DNA of 64,000 nucleotides from Acidobacteriota bacterium (GTDB lineage Bacteria; Acidobacteriota; Holophagae; Holophagales; Holophagaceae). The stretch covers positions 186,001-250,000 of the forward strand of contig JACQZU010000014.1 of NCBI GenBank assembly GCA_016213735.1. The letters run 5' to 3'. Position 1 is the first letter of the stretch, and each line of letters opens with the position of its first letter. The notes under the pieces are model-generated. The model worked only from the letters and a program-made list of their open reading frames with translations, was not told the DNA's origin and did not search any database. The translations under genes were made by a program, and so were the position numbers. This document shows, piece by piece, positions 1-8,207 of the stretch.

Positions 1-932
1 CGGAATCCGCCGTTCTGGACGACGCGCTCGAAATCGGCGTGGGCCGCGGCCAGCAGGCGCATGTCCGAAACGCGCTCCTGGGTCGAGCCGAGGCGCCGAA
101 AACGTCGGTCCTCCACGACCTTCAGCAGGGCGGACTGGATCCGGGGGTCCATGCTGCTGATCTCGTCGAGAAACACCGTGCCTCCGTGGGCCAGCTCCAG
201 GAGCCCCGGCTTGGACTGGACCGCCCCCGTGAAGGCGCCCTTCTCGTAGCCGAACAGCTCCGCCTCCATGAATTCACGGGTGAGGGCCGCGCAGTTCAGG
301 TCCACGAAGGCCTCTTCACGCCGAGGTCCGTTCTCGTGCAGCCAGCGGGCCAGGACGCCCTTCCCGGTGCCGGTCTCCCCCAGGAGCAGGACGGGCGAGG
401 CGGCGAGGGCGGCCCGCTCTGCCTGTTTCCTCAGGTCCAGGATGGGCCGGCTGGATCCCACGAAGGGATCATGCACCGTCCGGGTCCAGGCCTGGCAGCG
501 CAGCACCTTCCGCTGCCGGGCCCCGGCGAGGGTCCGATCGATCAGCAGCCGGAGGCTTTTCAGGTCGAGGGGCTTGGTCAGGAACTGGTCCGCCCCCTCC
601 TGGAGGGATTGCACCGCCAGTTCGACGGTGCCAAAGGCCGTGAGGACGATGACCGGAAGCTCTGCCTGCCACCTCCTCAGCTGGGTCATGAGGTCCAAGG
701 CGTTTCCGTCGGGAAGGTCGAAATCCAGCAGCGCCAGGTCCGGGTTCGAGACCCTTGCGAGGGCCAGGGCCTCGGCGAGGGTGCCCGCAGAGTCCACCTG
801 GAACCCGGCACCTGCGAGGAAACGCCCGAGGGCGAAGCGCAATCCAGGTTCATCTTCTGCCAGAAGAATCCGGATGGGTCGGGCGGGGTCCACGCCCGGA
901 GGTCGGTCCTGGTTGCGAAGTTCAACGCTCAT
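1..932 (-). CDS. Sigma-54-dependent NtrC-family response regulator (C-terminus cut by window edge)
   Basis: The protein starts with ATG at 932 and runs off the window, leaving 310 residues. Residues about 20-135 form a receiver domain with acidic pocket E26/D27 and likely phosphorylated D70 in LLDFDLPDG. From about residue 160 there is an AAA+ sigma-54 activator domain with a Walker A-like GETGTGKG near 184 and an intact GAFTGA loop near 231, which contacts sigma-54. The Walker A has GKG where most family members have GKE/GKS. The DNA-binding Fis-type helix-turn-helix lies outside the window. It is divergent from a cluster ending in a histidine kinase (2197-3432), its most likely partner by position. 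Confidence 0.95.
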   Translation of the reverse strand, partial: MSVELRNQDRPPGVDPARPIRILLAEDEPGLRFALGRFLAGAGFQVDSAGTLAEALALARVSNPDLALLDFDLPDGNALDLMTQLRRWQAELPVIVLTAFGTVELAVQSLQEGADQFLTKPLDLKSLRLLIDRTLAGARQRKVLRCQAWTRTVHDPFVGSSRPILDLRKQAERAALAASPVLLLGETGTGKGVLARWLHENGPRREEAFVDLNCAALTREFMEAELFGYEKGAFTGAVQSKPGLLELAHGGTVFLDEISSMDPRIQSALLKVVEDRRFRRLGSTQERVSDMRLLAAAHADFERVVQNGGF

Positions 933-939
933 CCCATGC

Positions 940-945
940 AGTCTA
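940..945 (-). promoter_or_regulatory. Putative -10 element of the NtrC-family gene
   Basis: Read on the minus strand, TAGACT lies 7 nt before the ATG at 932 and no Shine-Dalgarno sequence precedes the ATG. Transcription would start at or next to the start codon, suggesting a leaderless mRNA. No convincing -35 box is visible. Confidence 0.4.
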
Positions 946-1056
946 ATCCGTCTTAACCCCACCCCGATGTCCGCCGGGACCCCCTGAGGGCCCGCCTTCT
1001 TCCCCGAGGCTGAAGCCCGGATCGGAGTTCGGACATCCCTTTTCCGGAGAACCACC

Positions 1057-1536
1057 ATGCACCGAATCCTCCTTTCAGCCCTCGTGCTCGGAAGCCCCTT
1101 GATCGCCCGGGAGCCCGGTCCCCTCCGGCAGCCCGCCGTCCATTCGTCCCCCATCTCCGTGGCCGCTGCCCCGGTGGCGGGCGCCCGGGTGAGCCGCGCC
1201 GATGCGGAACGGATGATCCAGAACCGGGAGAACCGGCTCACTCCCAGCGCACAGCAGCGCAATTTCGTGAAGGACCCCGCCGGCGTCCACGGCTGGGCCT
1301 TCAGCCGCAGGGCTCTGCTGGAGATGCTCGGGGCCATGAAGGACCAGTCCGACGACGCACTCGTCTACGTGGTTCTCGGGGATGCGGAGAACACCGACGC
1401 CGCGGGCATCCCCATCCCGGGGACCTGGCACGAGACCCTTATTCTGTGTGAGGTTCGCCCCTTCACCATGCCGATGGGGATCTTCCTGGCAGAAGGGGAT
1501 CCCTACTTCCTTCAGCATCCCGTACTCTGGCCCTGA
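1057..1536 (+). CDS. Small secreted protein of unknown function
   Basis: 159 residues. The N-terminus (MHRILLSALVLGSPLIA) looks like a Sec signal peptide, so the product is probably periplasmic or secreted. The mature part is soluble, with no cysteine pair or recognisable motif; the C-terminal half (about 75-159) looks like a compact domain. A Shine-Dalgarno-like GGAG sits about 7 nt before the ATG. Its stop overlaps the next start (TGATG at 1534-1538), so it is translationally coupled to the membrane protein and, through that, to the histidine kinase. I do not recognise the family; a role as an accessory sensor protein is only a guess from context. Confidence 0.75.
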   Translation: MHRILLSALVLGSPLIAREPGPLRQPAVHSSPISVAAAPVAGARVSRADAERMIQNRENRLTPSAQQRNFVKDPAGVHGWAFSRRALLEMLGAMKDQSDDALVYVVLGDAENTDAAGIPIPGTWHETLILCEVRPFTMPMGIFLAEGDPYFLQHPVLWP

Positions 1537-2192
1537 TGCCCCTGAGCCACCTGCTGATGCTGATCCCGCCGCTCGCTGCGAATGCCCTGGGCCTGGCCGT
1601 AGGGTTCCACCGCCGCGGGCGGCTGGATCCGCCTCTCCGCTGGCTGGTCGCCTATCTGTTTCTATGTCTGCTGACCACCCTGGGGATGGTGGCCCTGGCC
1701 GCGGTCCGGGGCAACAACTGGGCCCTGGTCCACCTGTTCGCCCCCGTGCAGCTCCTGGGATTCGCCTGGATGTTTTCAGGGTGGGTGCCAGGCTGGATGG
1801 GCAGGACCTTCCGATGGACGGCGGTGAGCTTCGCCCTGGCCTGGCTGTGGTTCCTTCCCCAGGAGGACCTCACCCGGTTCAGCGGGATCAGCTTCCACGT
1901 TCAGACCCTCCTGATGCTCGGGGGGAGCCTCGGGGCGCTGTTCCATTTTTCGCTCCAGGCGGACCGCCCGCTGTTGGACCACCCCGGCGCCTGGGTCGCC
2001 AGCGGCCTGCTGGGAGACATGTCCATCACGCTGGTGTCCTACGCGAGCCGGGCTTGGCTCCTGGCCCACGCCCCAGACTGGGCCTTCAATCTGAATCTGT
2101 TCCGGGCCATGGTGGTGACCCTGGCCTACCTGTGCTTCCTGCGCGCCCTCTTGTTGGAGCCTTTGCTACCCTTGCCCTCTGACGGGAGGTGA
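1536..2192 (+). CDS. Multi-pass inner-membrane protein of unknown function
   Basis: 218 residues with about six to seven hydrophobic segments spread along the whole length and short polar loops; it has no catalytic motif that I recognise. It starts inside the stop codon of the upstream secreted protein, and the following kinase starts 5 nt after its stop. The kinase has only one transmembrane helix and little periplasmic sequence, so this protein could supply its membrane sensing part. That is inference from gene order only. Confidence 0.7.
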   Translation: MPLSHLLMLIPPLAANALGLAVGFHRRGRLDPPLRWLVAYLFLCLLTTLGMVALAAVRGNNWALVHLFAPVQLLGFAWMFSGWVPGWMGRTFRWTAVSFALAWLWFLPQEDLTRFSGISFHVQTLLMLGGSLGALFHFSLQADRPLLDHPGAWVASGLLGDMSITLVSYASRAWLLAHAPDWAFNLNLFRAMVVTLAYLCFLRALLLEPLLPLPSDGR

Positions 2193-2196
2193 GGGG

Positions 2197-3432
2197 GTGG
2201 CCATCCTGTGGGCCCAGGCGGCGTCCTCGGCGGATGCGGGTCTCCTCCCGATCCTCGTGGCCGTGGCTGGCCTCTTCCTCCTGGCCCTGGGGTTCATCTC
2301 CCTCCTTCTGGTGAGCCAGCGTCGGATCATGCGGGCGGCCCGGGCCCGGGAGCAGGCCCAGAGGAACCTTCTGGAGGCCGCCGCCGTGGGGCGCCTGCTG
2401 CTCTGGACGGCGGACCCGGTCAGCGGGACCTTCACCACGGGCGGGTCGGCGGAAACGCTCTTCGGATGCAGCCCCGGCACCTTGGAGGACTTGCTGGGCC
2501 TGGTCCTCCCAGAGGACGTCCCCCGGGCCCGGGCTCTGCTGCAAAAGGCCCGGCCAGAGGATTCAGCGATCCTGGGGGTCCGCATGCGCCACCGGGACGG
2601 ACCGGTGCTGGAAACCCGGTGGCAAGTGCGGCGCCGGGAAGGCCGCCTGGAGGGCGTTCTGCGGGACAACACCCGTGAGTCCCAGCTGCAGGCTCAGCTG
2701 ATCCAGAGCCAGAAGCTGGAGGCGGTGGGCACCCTGGTGAGCGGGGTCTCCCACGAATTCGGCAACCTGCTCGCCAGCATCGAAGCCTGCGTCGATCTTC
2801 TGGCCACCAGCCCCGCCCTGAGGGGAGGGGAGGCCGAGGCCGCCCATCACATCCAGGACGCGGCCCTGCGGGGGAGGGAACTCATTCGCCGCCTGATGGT
2901 CTTCACGCGGCGGGGACTCGGCGAGATCCGCCTGGAACCCCCGGGCCCCATGCTTCTCGAACTGCAACGCCTCCTCGCGCCCCTGCTGGGCCGGCGCGTC
3001 CACCTGGAGGTCGAGGCGGAGGAGGGGCTGCCCCCCCATCCCATGAATCGCACTCAAATCCTTCAGGGCCTGTTGAACCTGTGCCTCAACGCCAAGGACG
3101 CCATGCCCCAGGGAGGTTCAGTCTGGCTGCGGGCCCGGCGGGGGCATGAACCCCCTGGCAGCCTGGTCCTGGAAGTGGCCGACCAGGGCCCCGGGGTGCC
3201 TCCGGAGCTGCGGCAGAGGATATTTGAACCTTTCTTCACCACCAAGGAGCCCGGCAAGGGCACCGGCCTGGGCCTCGCCATGACCCAGCGCATCGTCATT
3301 GCGCACGGGGGAAGCCTGACCTGCGAATCGGGTCCGGAAGGCGGGGCTCTGTTCCGCCTCGTCCTTCCCGCCGAGGTGATCCCTCCCGAGGACCCCGGCC
3401 AGGACCTGCTCCCCTCCACCCCCTCGCCCTGA
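2197..3432 (+). CDS. Membrane-anchored sensor histidine kinase with PAS-like domain
   Basis: 411 residues, GTG start with GGGAGG just upstream overlapping the previous stop. One transmembrane helix (about 15-40) is followed by a cytoplasmic PAS-like region (about 60-160), a HisKA domain with phospho-acceptor H186 in SHEFGN, and a HATPase_c domain with N box (NLCLNAKDAMP), G1 (DQGPGVP) and G2 (GKGTGLGLA). This architecture resembles NtrB-like kinases that phosphorylate NtrC-type regulators, and such a regulator is encoded divergently at 1-932. The H-box residue after H-E is F-G-N, the form often found in this kinase subgroup. Confidence 0.93.
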   Translation: MAILWAQAASSADAGLLPILVAVAGLFLLALGFISLLLVSQRRIMRAARAREQAQRNLLEAAAVGRLLLWTADPVSGTFTTGGSAETLFGCSPGTLEDLLGLVLPEDVPRARALLQKARPEDSAILGVRMRHRDGPVLETRWQVRRREGRLEGVLRDNTRESQLQAQLIQSQKLEAVGTLVSGVSHEFGNLLASIEACVDLLATSPALRGGEAEAAHHIQDAALRGRELIRRLMVFTRRGLGEIRLEPPGPMLLELQRLLAPLLGRRVHLEVEAEEGLPPHPMNRTQILQGLLNLCLNAKDAMPQGGSVWLRARRGHEPPGSLVLEVADQGPGVPPELRQRIFEPFFTTKEPGKGTGLGLAMTQRIVIAHGGSLTCESGPEGGALFRLVLPAEVIPPEDPGQDLLPSTPSP

Positions 3433-3503
3433 CCCCTTGGCGGTTCCTCCGCCCCTCGGAGGCCACTCGGCGAGGCTATCCCCAGGAGGTCAGGGGACGC
3501 CCT

Positions 3504-4136
3504 TCACATTCGCGCCCGGATGGGGCAGGCCTCCCAGACCGCCTGGGGGAGCACGACCCGACGGCTGTTGGCCAGGCCGGGTATCCCGCCGTTTCGATTG
3601 AGGTCCACCCCCCAGGGCCGGTAGGCCTTGTACGCGAGCTGACTGCAGTAGAAGGCGTTCTCGGTCTCGGGGTCGAAGAAATTCAGGTTGTACGGTTTGC
3701 CCAATTGACGGAGGCAGTAGGCGGCCACCTGGCGGCGCACTTCGAGTTCCCGCTCGGGGGGGATTCCGCGGCCTTCGATGGGATCCGCGATTCCGAACAA
3801 CCGATCCGCGAATCCCCTCTGGGAGGCCATTCGGGGACCATCCCAACGCCCGCCCGGAAAGTCGAAGCAGATCACCGCCCCTCGGGCCCCGGCCTCAATG
3901 CAGCGGCCGCCCGGGCCCAGGTAGAGCGCGAGGTGATCCACCTCTCCGGGGAACATCCGGCCCACCATCAGCCAGAACTCCCCGCCGAAGGAGCGGCGAT
4001 CCCCCTCGCACGTGAAGATGAGGTCTCCGGTGCGCAGGGGCATCCCCTGGAGCAGGGTCGTGTGGACCCCGATTCCAGGGCCGTCGTCCCTCTGCCTGAA
4101 GGGCTCAGCCGACGCCTGATTGGCCGGGACTCCCAT
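3504..4136 (-). CDS. YiiX/permuted papain-like amidase family protein
   Basis: 210 residues from the ATG at 4136; a longer upstream reading frame overlaps the preceding gene and is rejected. The fold is a circularly permuted NlpC/P60 type: the histidine comes first (H68 in VDHLALYLG) and the cysteine later (C164 in FYCSQLAY), as in YiiX-type proteins. These enzymes act on amide bonds, in cell-wall peptides or lipoproteins; the substrate here is unknown. No signal peptide is seen, so it may be cytoplasmic. Its start overlaps the stop of the upstream 125-residue gene by one base (TGATG), so the two are translationally coupled and likely act together. Confidence 0.85.
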   Translation of the reverse strand: MGVPANQASAEPFRQRDDGPGIGVHTTLLQGMPLRTGDLIFTCEGDRRSFGGEFWLMVGRMFPGEVDHLALYLGPGGRCIEAGARGAVICFDFPGGRWDGPRMASQRGFADRLFGIADPIEGRGIPPERELEVRRQVAAYCLRQLGKPYNLNFFDPETENAFYCSQLAYKAYRPWGVDLNRNGGIPGLANSRRVVLPQAVWEACPIRARM

Positions 4137-4513
4137 CAATGGAGCCCCCGCTGCCACGCGACGCTGGACTGGAGGCGGGAACTGAGACCCACCTTGACCT
4201 TCCGCGCATCCTGGGGCCAGCGGGAGGCCAGGCAGGTGTAGAAGACCTGTTCGAAGGCCTCCAGGGTGCTGGAGGGGGTGGTGCGTAGACCGGGAAGGCC
4301 GGCGATGGCTCCCGCCACCCGGACGCAGGCGGCGATGTCGTTCCAGGCGGAATCCAGGAACTCCTCGGGTCCGGAGATTTCGGCCTGGACCGCATAGAGG
4401 GTCGGGCGTGTGTAGACGACTGGGTTGAGGCGGCCCGGGCCCTCCCATTCAATGCGCGTTTCGAATCCGGCCTCGGCCTGGCCGAGGTCTTCGTGTCGCA
4501 GGTGAACCGGCAT
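4136..4513 (-). CDS. Conserved-looking small protein coupled to the YiiX-like amidase
   Basis: 125 residues from the ATG at 4513, which has GGAG 8 nt upstream; an in-frame GTG at 4522 is less likely. The protein is soluble, moderately acidic, with no signal peptide or transmembrane helix. I do not recognise a domain. The codon pattern and the strict coupling to the amidase gene downstream (one-base overlap) support it as a real gene. A partner, substrate or immunity-like role is possible but unsupported. Confidence 0.65.
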   Translation of the reverse strand: MPVHLRHEDLGQAEAGFETRIEWEGPGRLNPVVYTRPTLYAVQAEISGPEEFLDSAWNDIAACVRVAGAIAGLPGLRTTPSSTLEAFEQVFYTCLASRWPQDARKVKVGLSSRLQSSVAWQRGLH

Positions 4514-4752
4514 GGAATACACTCCTTCGCAGCTGGGAGGGCTGGGATCCGCGGAAGCGGAAGAATCCCGCTCCGGAGTTCAACTCCCGTGCCGCCTCCT
4601 GGCTCAGGGCCAAAGTCTTGGAAACAGGAGGCCAGGGCCGCCCCCCGGGATTCCTGGAGAAGCCCGCCTGTTCGGATATGGGATCGACCGTCCGGAATCG
4701 GAACACGGACCCCGTCCCTGGACAGGGCCCGCCACGCCCTCCCAGCCTGGGG

Positions 4753-4758
4753 TACACT
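4753..4758 (+). promoter_or_regulatory. Putative -10 element, leaderless start of the phosphodiester glycosidase gene
   Basis: TACACT lies exactly 6 nt before the ATG at 4765 and no Shine-Dalgarno sequence is present. The same hexamer-6 nt-ATG arrangement recurs at 7550, 28265, 31715 and 61616. The 4514-4764 stretch otherwise shows no gene and serves as the divergent promoter region. Confidence 0.45.
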
Positions 4759-4764
4759 CCTGCG

Positions 4765-5730
4765 ATGCCGCGAGGATCCCGGGCGCCCCAGGCCAGGTCA
4801 GGAAATCGAGGACGGGGGCCTGAAACCCAGGGAAGGCCCTCCCCAGGTGCTCAGGTACGGCGGGGGGTCGCCACCTTCGTGTTCCTATTCGGCGGGGGGA
4901 TCTCCACGGCCCAGGCGCCTGTGCTCCTCGAGCGCTTCGCCCGTCCCGGACCTATGGCGGGTGTGGTGGCGAAGGTGGACCTGCGGGACCCCCGGGTGGG
5001 GGTGAAGGTGGTGCTCGCGGATCCTCCCCCCGCAGGCGGGAAGGGGGCGGCGACGGACTGCGCTGGCCGGCTCGAGGTTCCAAGCGCCGTGGCCCGGCGC
5101 CAGGATTTCGCCGTGGCCGTCAACGCCAGCTTCTTCCGGGCGGCACCCAGGCAGGTCGGAGGTCAGCCGGTCCCCTACTTCGTCGGGAACTGCGGCATGC
5201 CGGTGGGCTGGCACTTTTCCGAAGGCCAGTTGCGGGCCAGGCCCGCCTCGGACCGCCTGCGGGCGACCGTGGTGGTCCACGCCTCGGGCCGCGTCACACT
5301 CCACCCCGGACTGGCGGCGCTCCCGCCAGACACCCGTTCCGCGGTGAGCGGAAATGCCATGGTCCTGGAAGCCGGAAAGATCCCCCCGGCGGAAGGGCAG
5401 GAGCTGCGCCACCCCAGGACCGCCGTGGGCCTCAGCGCGGACGGGAACACGTTGTTCCTGGTGGCGGTGGACGGGCGGCAGGAAGGCCACAGCCAGGGTG
5501 CGACCCTGGCGGAGCTGGGGACCCTGCTGAAGGCACTCGGAGCCCATGACGCGGTGAACCTGGATGGGGGGGGGAGCACGGCCATGGTGGTGAAGGACTC
5601 ATCTACCGGGGTCTTCTCCGTGGTCAACCGCCCCTCGGAGCTGGCCTCCGGCCTGCCCGGGGTGCGGTTGGAACGTCCTGTGGTGGATGTCCTGGGGGTG
5701 AGCCTCGCCCCTGAGGCCCCCGTGAAATGA
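4765..5730 (+). CDS. Phosphodiester glycosidase family protein (NAGPA domain)
   Basis: 321 residues. A basic N-terminal stretch (about 1-34) leads into a hydrophobic segment ending in STAQA (about 35-52), consistent with a signal peptide with a long n-region. The rest matches the phosphodiester glycosidase (NAGPA, DUF2233) family: VNASFF near residue 115, PRTAVGLS near 220, and VNLDGGGSTAMV near 270, the typical family signature. Related proteins cleave phosphodiester-linked sugars or act in exopolysaccharide metabolism; the substrate here is unknown. The stop overlaps the next ATG by 4 nt (ATGA), so it is coupled to the YdcF-like protein. Confidence 0.85.
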   Translation: MPRGSRAPQARSGNRGRGPETQGRPSPGAQVRRGVATFVFLFGGGISTAQAPVLLERFARPGPMAGVVAKVDLRDPRVGVKVVLADPPPAGGKGAATDCAGRLEVPSAVARRQDFAVAVNASFFRAAPRQVGGQPVPYFVGNCGMPVGWHFSEGQLRARPASDRLRATVVVHASGRVTLHPGLAALPPDTRSAVSGNAMVLEAGKIPPAEGQELRHPRTAVGLSADGNTLFLVAVDGRQEGHSQGATLAELGTLLKALGAHDAVNLDGGGSTAMVVKDSSTGVFSVVNRPSELASGLPGVRLERPVVDVLGVSLAPEAPVK

Positions 5731-6431
5731 GTCCCGCAGCACCCGGCCCGGCCTACAGCGCCCCGCCCCGCGCCAGCTGGTGGTCCAAGCTGGGCCCCGG
5801 AGGCCTCGCCTCCTTCCTGCTGGCCCTGGCGGGGGGCCTGCTGCTGCTGCCGGTCCTGTGGCGCCTTCGGGAGGTTCTGCGCTCCACGGAAGGCCAGCTG
5901 CCCCAGCCCGTGGATCTCATCCTGGTGCTGGGCCGCAGGCTGGAGGGCGACGCCCCCACGCCGGTCTTCCAGGCGCGCCTCCACTGGGGCGCCGAGCTGT
6001 GGCGCGGGGGTCTGGCGCCGCTGGTATGCGTCGCCGGGGGCCTCACGGGGAAGGCCAGCCTCAGCGAGGCCCAGGCGGGCCGGGCATGGCTGGAGTCGGA
6101 AGGCCTGCCGACGGAGGCGATCCTCGTGGAGGACCGCAGCCAGCACACCTTGGAGAACCTCTTCAATGTGCGCGAGCTGATGCGGGCCCGGGGACTCTCC
6201 CGCCTGATTCTGGTGAGCGACCCCCTGCACCTGGCCCGGGCCAGCGCCCTCGCCCGAGGCCTGGGCCTGGCCCCGCGCCTGGTTCCCGCCGTGGCCTGCC
6301 CCCCCCGGCGAAACGGGCTCGGCTGGTGGGCCCGGGCCCTGCACGAGGCCTTCCTCCTGCACTGGTACCACACGGGCGTGGCCTACAGCCGCCTGATCCG
6401 TTCCGAGCGGCAGCTCTCTCGGATCACCTGA
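5727..6431 (+). CDS. YdcF/ElyC family (DUF218) membrane-anchored protein
   Basis: 234 residues. A transmembrane helix at about 26-48 is followed by a DUF218 domain: VDLILVLGRRLEGD near 61-74, the SLSEAQAGRAWL region, and RSQHTLENLFNVRELM near 138-153, which correspond to the conserved acidic and S/N-containing motifs of the SanA/ElyC/YdcF family. Members are implicated in envelope (peptidoglycan or lipid carrier) homeostasis but have no agreed reaction. Overlaps the upstream glycosidase by 4 nt, giving a two-gene envelope operon. Confidence 0.85.
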   Translation: MSPAAPGPAYSAPPRASWWSKLGPGGLASFLLALAGGLLLLPVLWRLREVLRSTEGQLPQPVDLILVLGRRLEGDAPTPVFQARLHWGAELWRGGLAPLVCVAGGLTGKASLSEAQAGRAWLESEGLPTEAILVEDRSQHTLENLFNVRELMRARGLSRLILVSDPLHLARASALARGLGLAPRLVPAVACPPRRNGLGWWARALHEAFLLHWYHTGVAYSRLIRSERQLSRIT

Positions 6432-6453
6432 GGGCTGCCAGACTGGACGGACC

Positions 6454-7302
6454 ATGCGCGGCCGCCTGATCTTCGTCCCCACGCCCATCGGCAACCTCGG
6501 CGACCTCACGGACCGCGCGAAAGAAGCCCTGGCGGGGGCCGACCTGGTGGCCTGCGAGGACACCCGGCGCACCGGCAAGCTCCTGGCCCACCTGGAGCTG
6601 GACAGGCCCCTCCTGCGCTTCGACGACCATACGGGGGAGGATGCGGTGCGACGCATCGCCGAAGCCCTGGCGGCGGGCCGCACGGTGGCTTACTGTTCCG
6701 ACGCGGGCATGCCCGGCATCAACGACCCCGGCTTCGAACTGGCCCGCCACGCCCGGGGCCTGGGCCTGGAACCCGAGTGGCTGCCGGGCCCCAGCGCCGT
6801 GCTGCTGGCGGTGGTGGCCTCCGGCCTGCCCACCCACGCATTCAGTTTTCATGGCTACCTGCCCGTGAAGGGCGAGGCCCGCCGCGCTTTCCTGCGCCGC
6901 CTCCTGGGCAGGGAAGAGACCTGCGTGGCCTTCGAGACCCCCCACCGCATCCACGAGGCCCTGGAGGATCTGGAATCCCTGGCCCCCGACCGGGAGATCG
7001 CCCTGGGCCGGGAACTGACCAAGTTGCACGAAAGCTGGTACCGGGGCACCCCCGCCGAGGTCCTCAAGCAGTTGGGAAGCGAGGACCGCGGGGAGATGGT
7101 GCTGGTTCTGGCGGGGGCCGACGCCAAGCGCACCCTTGAGGAGTCCGGCGCCCCCTTCACCGGCGAACTGCCCGAGTGGGCCCATCGCTTCCTGGACGCG
7201 GCCCGCGACGGCGGCCTCACCCTGAGGGAGGCGGTGAAGCCCCTGGCGAAGCACCTGGGGGTGAGCGCCTCGGAGGTGTACCGCCTCGCTGCGGAGCGGT
7301 GA
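6454..7302 (+). CDS. rsmI: 16S rRNA (cytidine(1402)-2'-O)-methyltransferase
   Basis: 282 residues, the normal length for RsmI. It opens with the family signature TPIGNLGDLT and has CEDTRRTGKLL, YCSDAGMPGINDPG (SAM-binding loop) and LPGPSAVLLAVVASGLPT; VAFETPHRI and the C-terminal helical region are also present. It transfers methyl from SAM to the ribose 2'-OH of C1402 in the 16S rRNA decoding centre, working with RsmH. It begins 22 nt after the YdcF-like gene, and its stop overlaps the next small gene (TGATG). Confidence 0.96.
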   Translation: MRGRLIFVPTPIGNLGDLTDRAKEALAGADLVACEDTRRTGKLLAHLELDRPLLRFDDHTGEDAVRRIAEALAAGRTVAYCSDAGMPGINDPGFELARHARGLGLEPEWLPGPSAVLLAVVASGLPTHAFSFHGYLPVKGEARRAFLRRLLGREETCVAFETPHRIHEALEDLESLAPDREIALGRELTKLHESWYRGTPAEVLKQLGSEDRGEMVLVLAGADAKRTLEESGAPFTGELPEWAHRFLDAARDGGLTLREAVKPLAKHLGVSASEVYRLAAER

Positions 7303-7553
7303 TGGCCTGGCTGTGGCTCCTCCCGGCGGGGGCGGCCCTCTACGCCCTCCACCGCCTCGCCCTGTGGGCCGAGGGCCGCGGGTGGATCTACTACCGCCGG
7401 GCCCGGGGCGGCGGTGCGATGGCCGGGATCCTCCAGGACATCGAGACCCACGTGCAGCCCCGCGTGGAGCACGTGCGCCAGGCCCGAGAACGGCTCACAG
7501 AAGGGCGGGAGGACCGGGAGCCCGGCGGGGGACCGGATAAGCTGGTCCCATGA
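7302..7553 (+). CDS. Small membrane-anchored protein of unknown function
   Basis: 83 residues. Residues 1-22 form one hydrophobic helix, followed by a basic patch and a charged, probably helical C-terminus. It overlaps the stop of rsmI (TGATG) and the start of the class II aldolase gene (ATGA), which argues that it is really translated in this operon. No family recognised. Confidence 0.6.
   Translation: MAWLWLLPAGAALYALHRLALWAEGRGWIYYRRARGGGAMAGILQDIETHVQPRVEHVRQARERLTEGREDREPGGGPDKLVP
7538..7543 (+). promoter_or_regulatory. Putative internal -10 element, leaderless start of the aldolase gene
   Basis: TAAGCT sits 6 nt before the ATG at 7550, inside the end of the upstream small gene. It may provide a separate promoter for the aldolase-mtnA pair in addition to readthrough from rsmI. 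Confidence 0.35.
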
Positions 7554-8200
7554 ACGAACGGGAGGTCCTGGAGGCCATCTGCGAGAGCTGCCGGCGCCTC
7601 CACGCCCGGAATCTCCTGGCGGCGGGCGACGGCAACATCGCCTTCCGCTTCGGGGACCACCGCATCGTCATGACCCCCGCGGGGGTGAACAAGGCCAAGC
7701 TGCGCGCCTCGGACCTGGCCTGGATGCGCCTGGACGGCACCATTCTCTCTGGACGGCCCAGCTCCGAGCGGGCCATGCACCTGGCCCTTTTGAAGGCCGT
7801 GCCCGAGGCCCGGGCCGTGGTGCACGCCCACCCCCCCATCGCCATCGCCTGGAGCCTGGCCCACCCCGAGATGACCCACCTGCCCGACGACGCCATTCCC
7901 GAGGCCATCCTGGCGGCGGGGCGCATCCCCATCGTCCCCTACGCCCGCCCCGGCACCGACGCCATGGGGCGAAACCTGCTGCCCTTCCTGCCCCAGCACC
8001 GGCTGATGATCCTGGCCCGCCACGGCGCCCTCTGCTGGGGCGAAACCGTGGAGGACGCCTACAACGGCATCGAGCGCCTGGAGCACCTCTGCCTGATCCT
8101 CAAGCAGGCCCTGGAGATGGGGGGCACCCGGCCCCTGCCCCCGGAGGAGCTGGAGGCCCTGCGCAAGCAGCGGGACTGGATCGGGCCCAGGGTGCTGTGA
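7550..8200 (+). CDS. Class II aldolase, probable 5-(methylthio)ribulose-1-phosphate aldolase
   Basis: 216 residues, the size of L-fuculose-1-phosphate aldolase. The metal-site and catalytic residues fall at the FucA positions: E73 in SSER, H92 and H94 in VVHAHPP, and H158 in ARHGAL. Seven nucleotides downstream lies mtnA, which makes 5-methylthioribulose 1-phosphate. No mtnC, mtnD or other late Met-salvage gene is nearby. This pairing fits the DHAP shunt, in which a class II aldolase cleaves methylthioribulose-1-P to dihydroxyacetone phosphate and 2-(methylthio)acetaldehyde. MtnB dehydratase has the same fold and remains the alternative. Confidence 0.85.
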   Translation: MNEREVLEAICESCRRLHARNLLAAGDGNIAFRFGDHRIVMTPAGVNKAKLRASDLAWMRLDGTILSGRPSSERAMHLALLKAVPEARAVVHAHPPIAIAWSLAHPEMTHLPDDAIPEAILAAGRIPIVPYARPGTDAMGRNLLPFLPQHRLMILARHGALCWGETVEDAYNGIERLEHLCLILKQALEMGGTRPLPPEELEALRKQRDWIGPRVL

Positions 8201-8207
8201 GGACGCC

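Noticed and set aside
7550-8200. MtnB (methylthioribulose-1-phosphate dehydratase)
   Set aside because: Not excluded, but no later Met-salvage genes are present and the catalytic set matches FucA-type aldolases; kept as the alternative.
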